Assembly: GCA_964370095.1 (NCBI GenBank)
Contig: CAYJHJ010000024.1
Location: 1 to 26,687, forward strand
DNA from: CAYJAZ01 sp964370095
GTDB taxonomy: Bacteria > Desulfobacterota > Desulfovibrionia > Desulfovibrionales > Desulfovibrionaceae
Direction of reading: 5' to 3'
Length of the DNA stretch: 26,687 nt
Shown: positions 8,196-15,589 of the stretch, in pieces
Layout of the letters: each line of letters starts with the position of its first letter
Position numbering within the stretch: position 1 is the first letter of the stretch
Notes under the pieces: generated by a model
The model's input: the letters and a program-made list of their open reading frames with translations, nothing else
Told to the model about the DNA's origin: nothing
The model's database searches: none
Made by a program: the position numbers and the translations under genes

Positions 8196-9500
8196 ATGAA
8201 ATGTTTTTCTATAAGCTTAGGTTGCCCTAAAAATAGAGTTGATACTGAACGCTTGCTTGGTTCATTGCCGGAAATTGAAATGGTAGAAGATGCTTTTGAA
8301 GCTGAACTTGTATTTATAAACACCTGTGCATTTATCGGGCCTGCCATACAAGAAACAATACAAACAATTTTAGCAGCTATTGAAGATATCAAAGAAATGC
8401 CACAAAAACCATTTTTAGCTGTGGCAGGATGTTTTTCAGGCAGATTTGATGTGAAGGAACTTAAAGCTGAATTGCCTGAAGTTGATTTATGGCTTGAGCC
8501 AAAAACACTTGAAACATGGGCAGAACAAATTTGCACAAAACTTCATTTAAAAACTATAGAAAAAAGCCGAATTATCAGCACTTTACCCTCTTATGCATGG
8601 TTAAAAATTGGTGAGGGTTGCACACATAGATGCTCATTTTGCACAATCCCCTCCATACGAGGCACGCATATTTCTTATAAAAAAAGTTTTCTTGTTGAAG
8701 AAGCAAAACTTGCAGCAAATCAAGGAGTTAAAGAAATCATCTTAGTTGCTCAAGACATAACTTCCTGGAAAGACACTGAAAACAATAATTCTCAGCAAGA
8801 CTTGCGTCCTTTATTAGAAGGACTTATATCAATAGAAGAACTGCAAAGAATTCGTTTGATGTATCTTTACCCATCAGGAATAACAGATGACCTTCTTGCC
8901 TTTATGGCAAGTGCCGATAAAAAATTATTGCCTTATTTTGATGTTCCACTACAGCACGCACATGAAGATATTCTTAAACAAATGGGAAGGCCTTTTGCAG
9001 CAAATCCTTACGAAGTTGTTGAAAAAATTCGCAAACACTTGCCAAGCGCCGCGTTAAGAACTTCGCTTATAGTTGGCTTTCCGGGTGAAGAAGAAAAACA
9101 TTATCAAAAACTATGTGATTTTGTTGAAGATATTCGTTTTCATAACATGGGAGTTTTTGCATATCAAGCTGAAGAAGGCACAAAAGCCGCTTCAATGGAT
9201 AATCAAGTAGAGGATAAAATTAAAGAATTTAGGCGTGATAATCTTATGATGATACAATCTGAAATAAGTGAAGAAATTCTTGAAAACTATTTAGGAAGTG
9301 AACTTGAATTACTTGTAGACACGCCAAACGAAGAATGGGATGGGCTTTTTTCAGCCCGAACATGGTTTCAAGCCCCTGAAGTTGACGGAATAACTTATGT
9401 AAGCATAAACCCAGAAAATGAAGAAGAACTTCAAGCAGGGCAAATGGTAAAAGCTGAAATTATAGAAACAAAAGAATATGATTTAGTAGCTCTTGCCTAA
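8196..9500 (+). CDS. rimO: Ribosomal protein S12 methylthiotransferase RimO (radical SAM)
   Basis: RimO adds a methylthio group to the conserved aspartate of ribosomal protein S12. It uses two [4Fe-4S] clusters and S-adenosylmethionine. The N-terminal cluster cysteines are Cys10 (SLGCPKN), Cys44 (INTCAF) and Cys79 (AGCF). The radical SAM motif C-x3-C-x2-C is at Cys142, Cys146 and Cys149 (GEGCTHRCSFCTIPSIRG). A C-terminal TRAM-like domain follows from about 365. The proline-containing SLGCPKN distinguishes RimO from MiaB, and 434 aa is typical. I start at the ATG giving MKCFSISLGC; the frame is open to an earlier ATG at 8082 inside pgpH, but those 38 extra residues have no family counterpart. 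The ribosome site is weak. Confidence 0.94.
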   Translation: MKCFSISLGCPKNRVDTERLLGSLPEIEMVEDAFEAELVFINTCAFIGPAIQETIQTILAAIEDIKEMPQKPFLAVAGCFSGRFDVKELKAELPEVDLWLEPKTLETWAEQICTKLHLKTIEKSRIISTLPSYAWLKIGEGCTHRCSFCTIPSIRGTHISYKKSFLVEEAKLAANQGVKEIILVAQDITSWKDTENNNSQQDLRPLLEGLISIEELQRIRLMYLYPSGITDDLLAFMASADKKLLPYFDVPLQHAHEDILKQMGRPFAANPYEVVEKIRKHLPSAALRTSLIVGFPGEEEKHYQKLCDFVEDIRFHNMGVFAYQAEEGTKAASMDNQVEDKIKEFRRDNLMMIQSEISEEILENYLGSELELLVDTPNEEWDGLFSARTWFQAPEVDGITYVSINPENEEELQAGQMVKAEIIETKEYDLVALA

Positions 9501-9525
9501 TACAATAAAAATATAGAGGACTATT

Positions 9526-11184
9526 TTGAAAGCTATTATTAATTTTTTACTATTATTACCATTATTTGTATCAATTCCGGCCTGTGCCGTACATTCAAAC
9601 TCCGGATTTAATTCTAATAATTTTAAAGTTGATCAAATTGTTGGCACTTGGGAACATGATGACACTATTTATATATTTAATAAAAATGGTGAGCTTCATT
9701 CACCAAATAATATTTCCACATCACCGGACTCCTGGAAAATGGAGGGAGAGGTTCTTACCCTCTCTTTTCTTGATTCTCCAATAAGCGAAAAACGTGAAGA
9801 AAAATGGAAAATTCTCTTCCTACGTTCTTCAAGTATGAGCCTTGAAAATAATGAAGGTGAAAGGATAACATTTAATAAAAGAAAAAATAGTGGAATACAA
9901 ACCATCACAGGCGAATTTTTCTTTCTTGAACGCATTGCTCTTCCTTCTGAAATTGTGTTGAGGGTTGATATTATGCAAAACAATGAAATTGTTCATTCTT
10001 CACTCACAACAAAAATTGGAAATGTGCCTATCCCTTTTGACACCTATTTTTTTGAAAATGATATCAAAAAAAATGAAGAACTAAAAATTTCAGCTGTAGT
10101 ATATTTTCAAGAAAATGTTATTTTCCACACTGAGCAAGCTCAAACAATTCCAAATGAAACAAGCACTCTAAAGCCTATTCGCCTTATCCGTTCAAATCCT
10201 GACGAAATGTTAAATGAAGAATTAAACGTTCCTCTTTCCTATTCATTTTATAAAGAAAAAGATGATGAATTTGTTGCAGCACAGCTTTATCTTGAAAGTA
10301 ATAATCTTTTTTTTCTTATTCAGCAAAAAGGCCAAAAAGGCATTATTGGCAGCCGCATAAATTCAAGCGAAGAGCTTTCTTGGGGGCATTGGAATCAAAC
10401 AAACAGAGGCTACGGAATTGAATTACTTTTAGAAAACAATGATGCACTACTTGGTTCTATAAATCCGAATCATATTATAACTTTTGATAATTTACCTACA
10501 TTTAACGGATATTCTCCTATTCATTTTAAAGAAACTGAACTCAAAGGCAAAACTTCAAGAGAATTTAAAATTATTGGCGAAATCAGAAAAGTTGGAAATA
10601 CTTTCAACTTCAAGCCTTGCGGATTAGACATTGATTTTCCTCTTGAAAATAAAAATATAAATATTACAATCAACCAAGACATTAAAAATTTTGCTGAAAT
10701 TGAAGCCCAATATACACGCAAAAATTCACAGCCTGCTTTTATTTTAAATTCAATAATTTCACAAAAAAATACAGATATGTGCACCCAAAATGAAAATTTA
10801 TACAGCCTTGAAAACACCTATTGGCGACTTCTTTCTTTGGGCACAAAAGAAATTATGAAAAATGATAACCCTGAGCCACATCTTATTTTACGAATAGATG
10901 AAAACTCGAATGATGAAGCAAAAAAAGGGGAAGGAAGCGGTTCAGACGGCTGTAATTCTTTCTTTTTAGGTTGGGAAAACGGCAGCCTTAAAAATAATGA
11001 AGACAGTCTTAAGTTCATGCTTGGCGGTTCAACCATGCGTCTTTGCGATGAGCAAACAAGCAAGCAAGTAGCAGAATATATGCAAGCACTTGATAAAACA
11101 GAAAACTATTCCATAAAAGGCTCTATTTTAGAACTTAAGCAAGAAGATTCTGTTTTAGCGACTTTTGAAGCTGTTGAGTTTTAA
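9526..11184 (+). CDS. Multidomain envelope lipoprotein (YbaY-like, NlpE-like and META domains)
   Basis: The start is TTG with AGAGGA five bases upstream; no ATG occurs for 70 codons and the TTG opens a clear signal peptide. Residues 1-19 are a hydrophobic leader ending SIPA, with Cys20 as the likely lipidated residue. Roughly 36-118 looks lipocalin-like (VGTWEHDD...IYIFNKNGEL). About 127-222 resembles YbaY (ERIALPSEIVLRVDI). About 240-370 has features of NlpE-type lipoproteins (WGHW, the C-x-D piece near FKPCGLDIDF). 425-552 is a META/HslJ-like domain (SGSDGCNSFF, STMRLC). Such combinations are associated with envelope or copper stress. It sits between rimO and recO with short gaps. Domain edges are by eye; the 552-residue fusion has no known role here. 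Confidence 0.7.
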   Translation: MKAIINFLLLLPLFVSIPACAVHSNSGFNSNNFKVDQIVGTWEHDDTIYIFNKNGELHSPNNISTSPDSWKMEGEVLTLSFLDSPISEKREEKWKILFLRSSSMSLENNEGERITFNKRKNSGIQTITGEFFFLERIALPSEIVLRVDIMQNNEIVHSSLTTKIGNVPIPFDTYFFENDIKKNEELKISAVVYFQENVIFHTEQAQTIPNETSTLKPIRLIRSNPDEMLNEELNVPLSYSFYKEKDDEFVAAQLYLESNNLFFLIQQKGQKGIIGSRINSSEELSWGHWNQTNRGYGIELLLENNDALLGSINPNHIITFDNLPTFNGYSPIHFKETELKGKTSREFKIIGEIRKVGNTFNFKPCGLDIDFPLENKNINITINQDIKNFAEIEAQYTRKNSQPAFILNSIISQKNTDMCTQNENLYSLENTYWRLLSLGTKEIMKNDNPEPHLILRIDENSNDEAKKGEGSGSDGCNSFFLGWENGSLKNNEDSLKFMLGGSTMRLCDEQTSKQVAEYMQALDKTENYSIKGSILELKQEDSVLATFEAVEF

Positions 11185-11186
11185 AA

Positions 11187-11939
11187 ATGCATGATCTTGC
11201 CCTTATTCTCAGCCTTGGTCAATTCCGAGAATATGACACTTGGGTAAGATTGCTCACAAGAAATTCAGGCATACAAACAGCTTTTGCCTTTGGAGCAAGT
11301 AAAAGCAGGCGCAGATTTGCCGGCTGTCTTGATATTTTTAATATTGTTAGTGCAAGCATAGAAAAAAGCAGAAAAAGAGATTTTTTGCAGCTTAAAGAAA
11401 CAAGTCTAATAGAAAGCCTCAACCTTAGAAGCGACTGGAAAATTCAGGGAATTGCAATAAATTGCTTAAGATTTATCGAGGCACTTGGCATTGCCCCCGA
11501 AACAAGTGAAGAAAGCTTTGACTTTATAACTGATTTTTTCAAACATCTGCCTAAATATCAAACATTTCACGGGCAAGCAAACTTATTGCCGCCACTTTTC
11601 CGCTTCAAACTGGCTTGTATTCAAGGTTATGCACCAATTCTTAACTCTTGTGCTCATTGCAAAACTGAAGACTTGAGTAGTAAAATTATTTTTTCTGTGC
11701 AAGAAGGGGGAATTCTCTGCCAAAAATGCAGGGATAAAACATTTGCCTCTGCCCTGCAAATTCAAATCACAAAAGAAACACTCAATTTCATGCTTGACGT
11801 GCAAAACCTTTTGCCCCATTTGTGGCTTGAGGAGGAAGTTCCCGTGCAAATTGCTCATCAATATGGTCAAGTAATTGATGCATTCACTCAATACCATCTT
11901 GGGCTCGAATGGCATAAAAATCGTTTTATTTCAATATAA
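11187..11939 (+). CDS. recO: DNA repair protein RecO
   Basis: RecO acts with RecR (and RecF) to load RecA on SSB-coated single-stranded DNA and anneals complementary strands. The N-terminal OB fold covers about 1-80 (LILSLGQFREYDTWVRLLT, then GASKSRRRFAG). A helical domain follows with a zinc finger: Cys155, Cys158, Cys178 and Cys181 form C-x2-C...C-x2-C. All four cysteines are kept; some RecO lineages, including E. coli, lack the intact site. At 250 aa the size is normal. The start is two bases after the lipoprotein stop with only a weak ribosome site, so it probably depends on coupling. Confidence 0.92.
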   Translation: MHDLALILSLGQFREYDTWVRLLTRNSGIQTAFAFGASKSRRRFAGCLDIFNIVSASIEKSRKRDFLQLKETSLIESLNLRSDWKIQGIAINCLRFIEALGIAPETSEESFDFITDFFKHLPKYQTFHGQANLLPPLFRFKLACIQGYAPILNSCAHCKTEDLSSKIIFSVQEGGILCQKCRDKTFASALQIQITKETLNFMLDVQNLLPHLWLEEEVPVQIAHQYGQVIDAFTQYHLGLEWHKNRFISI

Positions 11940-11960
11940 TACTAAAAAGGAGTTTCATTT

Positions 11961-12752
11961 ATGGAAAAAAATTGCATATTCCTTATACATGGATATACAG
12001 CTGAAATTTCACATATGTTTCTATTAGGGAACAAATTAAAAAATCCTCATGAAATACAAAATTTTCACATCTTGGAGCATATTAATTATGAAGTTTATAT
12101 CGCTTCAATTCATGCTCATGAAGGTGCCACAGAAGAAGAATTTATGCAAAGCACTTGGGATGACTGGTTTGCTTCTGTTGAACAACAATTTCTTCAAAAG
12201 CAAAAAGAAGGTTTTAATCTCAATTTAGTGGGTCATTCTATGGGTGGAGCGATCGCTTTAAAACTAGCTCAAAAATATCCGCAACACGTTAGAAGCGTTA
12301 CAACAATTTCAAGCCCATTATACCTAAACAGGTTTTATCCTGCCGATATATCAAGCATTCCTTTATTTTTTGTTCCTTTCTTTGCACCTTTTATCAAAAA
12401 ACTAGAAACTGATTTTTTTGAAAAGAAAAAAGATAAAGACCCTCAAGCCCCTAAAAGCTATCATTACCTTCCTCAACTTGCTTCACTTGTCAAAGCAATA
12501 GCTGAAATAAAGAAGGAAATGAACTATGTGGTAGCTCCGCTCTTGGTGCTTCATGCCTTTGAAGATACTGTTGTGCCTTATCAAAATGTTGTTGAAATTG
12601 CAAAAAGGTCAGCTTCAAGTTTTAAAAAAGTATGCATTTATACAATTCAAGATGAAAATGCAAATAAGCACCTTCTCAATATGCATGAAGAAACCATTGA
12701 TAAAGTAAGTGCGGAAATTCTTTTATTTCTTTTTGAAGCAAATAAGCAATAA
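11961..12752 (+). CDS. Alpha/beta hydrolase, carboxylesterase or monoacylglycerol lipase-like
   Basis: A 263-residue cytoplasmic serine hydrolase without signal peptide. The oxyanion-hole HGY is at 10-12 and the nucleophile elbow GHSMGG puts Ser93 as catalytic. Asp202 (HAFEDTVVP) and His237 (ANKHLLNMHEET) complete the probable triad. The overall pattern, including ISSPLYL after the elbow and the lid region around 125-165, resembles thermostable carboxylesterase Est30 and bacterial monoglyceride lipases. The substrate is unknown. The start has a strong AAGGAG ribosome site. It is the last gene of the rightward block, with only 29 bases to the converging RNase gene and no clear terminator. Confidence 0.8.
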   Translation: MEKNCIFLIHGYTAEISHMFLLGNKLKNPHEIQNFHILEHINYEVYIASIHAHEGATEEEFMQSTWDDWFASVEQQFLQKQKEGFNLNLVGHSMGGAIALKLAQKYPQHVRSVTTISSPLYLNRFYPADISSIPLFFVPFFAPFIKKLETDFFEKKKDKDPQAPKSYHYLPQLASLVKAIAEIKKEMNYVVAPLLVLHAFEDTVVPYQNVVEIAKRSASSFKKVCIYTIQDENANKHLLNMHEETIDKVSAEILLFLFEANKQ

Positions 12753-12781
12753 TTAATACTTTGGTTTTACAGTTTATTTTA

Positions 12782-14860
12782 TTAATAAATTTCTTCCACA
12801 CCAAGTATTTGAATTTCATTGCGTAAAGGATTGATTTTGCCCAAACGCACCAAAACTTCTTGCCCAAGATAGATTTTATCAGGGAAAAGATTACGTTTTG
12901 CTCTTAAAAAAATCTGCTCTTTTGGCAAGGCAACAGAAATATAATAATCTAAATCTTCTGTGATCACGCCTTTCCAAATATAGTCATTACCTTCATCATA
13001 AGCTTTTTTGCTTTCTTGCTTGAAGTATAAAAACTTCCAATAACGCGGACGAAGCCTTTGGCTTTGGCTCACAAGCTCTAAACTTGTATTATGCATAAGC
13101 AAAATTTGTTCAAGCTTTTCTTTTGAAAATAAGATATCATTATTTTCAAGAAAATAAAGAACTTGAGCTTCGTTCACTAAATCTGCATAGCGTCTTAGAG
13201 GTGAAGTTATAGGGGCATACATGCTCAGCCCCATTCCGGCATGTGGCCTTGGAACTATATCAAAAGTAGCTGCGACAAGTGAGCGCGCTATGCGTGCAAT
13301 ATCTTCGGGTTTTGACCAAATTCCTGCATATTCTTTTGGCAAAGCAATGTCTTGTGTTCTAAAAAGAAGTGGAATTTCTTTTTCATAAGCCCATTTTGCA
13401 ATCCCGAAATTTGAAAGTATCATCATTTCAGAAACAAGAAGTGAAGCTTTTGGAGTTTGCTCAACATCTTCAATCTTTACAAGCACATTTTCATAATAAT
13501 GTGGAAGATCGTCTTTGTATTCTAAACTTATTTGAGGATCAGGCCTATCAATTATAACAGCATTATTTTCTATGCGTTTTTGCAACAATTTTTCAGTGCA
13601 AAGATGTGCTTCAAAGAGCATTTCTTTATAAGAACTTTCTTGTTCGCAATTGAGAACATTTTCGGCATATGCATAGGTAAGATTTTCTTTGATTTTAACT
13701 TTTCTTCTAAATGGCTCACAAGAAAGAATGTTTCCTTGAAAATCAACACAAACTTTTATAACTAAAGCAGGAAGGATATTGCTTTCAAGCAATGAATAAG
13801 TTTCAACACCCAATTCTTCGGGAAGCATATGATAAGTGGCTTCGGGTAAATAGATTGAAGTTGCCCTATGGCATATTGCTTTGTCAAAAACAGTGCCAAA
13901 TTCCCAAAAAGCTGCAGGGCAAGCAAGCGCAAGATAGATTTGCCAATGATCTTCTTTTTTTTCTAAATAAAAAGCGTCATCAATGTCTTTTGTTTTTTCA
14001 CCGTCTATACTTATGAAAGGTAAATCAAGAAATTCTGCTGTATCAGTTTTTGCTTTATTGATAAGTTCATCAATCTCTTTTTTATAAGGCAAAGACCAAT
14101 CTTCTGAAATTTCATAATCCGCTCTATCCAACCAATAATTATAATGTTGGGGCACAAGTTTCCATGCTATTGCAAGCAAAAGAGGATTAAAAGCATCTTC
14201 GGGAATAGCTTTTATAACTTCACGCCATAAAATTTCATCGTCTTTATTTTCAAAATCTTTATCTGCAATGCGAGTGAATAAAAGTTTTTGAAGCCTTGAG
14301 CTTACTTCATCGTCTAGAGGGCAGAGAGGAAGTTCTTTTTTATTTTGCATTGTATCATACAAAACTTTAAACCAAGCCATTCCTCCCTCAACAAAACGTT
14401 CACGTTTTTTTTGTTGCTCTTCTGCTTCTTTTTTAAGCTCTACCAAAGCAGATGGATATATTTCAAAATAGGGCGGCGAAAATTTAAAATGTGCTCTATC
14501 TGCCAATAAAGCACGTCCTACAGCAGCTAAAGTATCCGCATCAGGCTCAGTAAAAATCAATTCACAAAGCCATTTAAGTTCAGCTTTTTCCACTTCGCCT
14601 TGCGTCATTTCCCAAATATCTAGTGTTTCAATGTTTTGTGCGATATTCTTTCTGTTTTCTAAATGCTTGTTGAGAGCTTTTACAATTTCATCTTTTGAAT
14701 CAAGTGCTTGAAGTCGAGGCCCCTCCCACGGTAACACACGGTTTTCCTGTAGGGAAAGTTCACGCCTATTAGGAAGAATAATTCTTAATCTTCCACTTTG
14801 ATTTTCTAAAACACAAGCAGTTTGCAAAGCATTATCTTGTAAAAACTCAACTAAATACAT
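12782..14860 (-). CDS. RNase II/RNB-family 3'-5' exoribonuclease
   Basis: A hydrolytic exoribonuclease degrading single-stranded RNA processively. The RNB catalytic centre is intact: SIDGEKTKDIDDAF carries Asp286, Asp292, Asp294 and Asp295, and ITSPLRRYADLVN (551-563) gives the conserved arginine. About 280 residues precede the RNB domain, more than in E. coli RNase II; the family's cold-shock OB folds are not obvious there and part is coiled-coil-like (about 140-157). The last 75 residues look S1-like. An oddity is Cys314 in LALACPAAF, where RNB proteins almost always have Asp (IADPS/IADVS). Its ATG follows the upstream gene's TAG with no gap, implying coupling. RNase II versus RNase R cannot be settled; 692 aa lies between the two. 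Confidence 0.85.
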   Translation of the reverse strand: MYLVEFLQDNALQTACVLENQSGRLRIILPNRRELSLQENRVLPWEGPRLQALDSKDEIVKALNKHLENRKNIAQNIETLDIWEMTQGEVEKAELKWLCELIFTEPDADTLAAVGRALLADRAHFKFSPPYFEIYPSALVELKKEAEEQQKKRERFVEGGMAWFKVLYDTMQNKKELPLCPLDDEVSSRLQKLLFTRIADKDFENKDDEILWREVIKAIPEDAFNPLLLAIAWKLVPQHYNYWLDRADYEISEDWSLPYKKEIDELINKAKTDTAEFLDLPFISIDGEKTKDIDDAFYLEKKEDHWQIYLALACPAAFWEFGTVFDKAICHRATSIYLPEATYHMLPEELGVETYSLLESNILPALVIKVCVDFQGNILSCEPFRRKVKIKENLTYAYAENVLNCEQESSYKEMLFEAHLCTEKLLQKRIENNAVIIDRPDPQISLEYKDDLPHYYENVLVKIEDVEQTPKASLLVSEMMILSNFGIAKWAYEKEIPLLFRTQDIALPKEYAGIWSKPEDIARIARSLVAATFDIVPRPHAGMGLSMYAPITSPLRRYADLVNEAQVLYFLENNDILFSKEKLEQILLMHNTSLELVSQSQRLRPRYWKFLYFKQESKKAYDEGNDYIWKGVITEDLDYYISVALPKEQIFLRAKRNLFPDKIYLGQEVLVRLGKINPLRNEIQILGVEEIY

Positions 14861-15421
14861 CTATTCCACACCTTTAATTTCAATAGAATGGAAAGAATCT
14901 GCTTTAGATTGTGCTTTTGGGCAATCATCTTGAAGATAGCAAATTTCGCATGCTCCACGAAAAGGAAAATGTGTGATTGTGGCAAAACGTCTTGTAAGAG
15001 CACTTGCATCTTCATTATAAGGAATTCCCAAATCTTCCAAAGCATCAATAAGATTATCGGTTGGTCTTGGGGCAGGGGCACAGCCGGCATCAGCCACCTC
15101 AGGCAAGAAGGTTTGAATTGAAGTCATCATTAGATTTTGTGCAAGGCAATTAAAGCGGAAAGAATCAGAAGGACTATCGCCCCACTTTGTATCAATTTCT
15201 TCTTCAACGCTTTCATCAAGCCACATCACCAAATAGCCGATTTTACCTACTTTAAGTTTATAGACGTGAAGTTGCTCAAGCCATCTGTCCCAAGCTTCGC
15301 CAAGTTCATCAATAATTTCACCGCCCAATCTTTTTTCTTCCAAAAGTTCAAGCAAGGTAAAAAAGTCAAAATCCACATTTACTTCAAATTTTTCTTTTGT
15401 GTATTCTATTGTTGTTGACAT
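14861..15421 (-). CDS. Uncharacterised protein with a C-terminal CX2CX5C cysteine cluster
   Basis: I do not recognise this 186-residue protein. It is acidic, without signal peptide or membrane helix, and probably cytoplasmic. Residues 15-80 are rich in Glu and Leu with an aromatic patch (AWDRWLEQLHVYKLKV). The C-terminus carries Cys158, Cys161 and Cys167 spaced C-x2-C-x5-C (FRGACEICYLQDDCP), with further cysteines at 92 and 114. That spacing, with one distant upstream cysteine, is the [4Fe-4S] pattern of AddB, Cas4 and related nucleases, but I see no PD-(D/E)XK nuclease core. A strong AAGGGA ribosome site and a perfect TATAAT promoter precede it, and its TAG abuts the ATG of the RNase gene, so the two probably work together. 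Confidence 0.75.
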   Translation of the reverse strand: MSTTIEYTKEKFEVNVDFDFFTLLELLEEKRLGGEIIDELGEAWDRWLEQLHVYKLKVGKIGYLVMWLDESVEEEIDTKWGDSPSDSFRFNCLAQNLMMTSIQTFLPEVADAGCAPAPRPTDNLIDALEDLGIPYNEDASALTRRFATITHFPFRGACEICYLQDDCPKAQSKADSFHSIEIKGVE

Positions 15422-15464
15422 TTTAGTCCCTTTAAAAATCTATTAAATTTTATTGTATCATTGC

Positions 15465-15493
15465 ATTATAATCACTAGTTCTTATAAGAGCAA
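15465..15493 (-). promoter_or_regulatory. Sigma-70 promoter of the Cys-cluster protein / RNase operon
   Basis: On the minus strand TTGCTC (15488-15493) and a perfect TATAAT (15465-15470) are spaced by exactly 17 bases. The predicted start near 15458 gives a leader of about 37 bases before the ATG with its AAGGGA ribosome site. Confidence 0.65.
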
Positions 15494-15533
15494 GCCTTTT
15501 TATATTTATTTTTTTAATTCTTTTTAAATAAAA

Positions 15534-15565
15534 AATTACCCTCAAAATTATATTTAAGGGTAATT
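15534..15565 (-). terminator. Rho-independent terminator of acs
   Basis: Read on the minus strand, AATTACCCT and AGGGTAATT form a perfect nine-base-pair stem with a 14-base loop. A run of Ts follows at once (T6, then ATTT). It starts about 25 bases after the acs stop and separates acs from the next promoter. Confidence 0.8.
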
Positions 15566-15589
15566 CATTTTTATAAAACATTAATATCT

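Noticed and set aside
10521..11063. Long minus-strand frames inside the lipoprotein gene
   Set aside because: They lie opposite a well-supported gene, lack ribosome sites and match no family; AT-rich coding DNA often gives such mirror frames.
12752..12786. AT-only inverted repeat ATTAATA/TATTAAT between the converging hydrolase and RNase genes as a bidirectional terminator
   Set aside because: The stem has no G-C pairs and overlaps the RNase stop; it is too weak to call in AT-rich DNA.
14900..15418. Cas4-like CRISPR gene
   Set aside because: Only the cysteine spacing agrees; the PD-(D/E)XK core is missing, and no repeat array or other cas gene is present.
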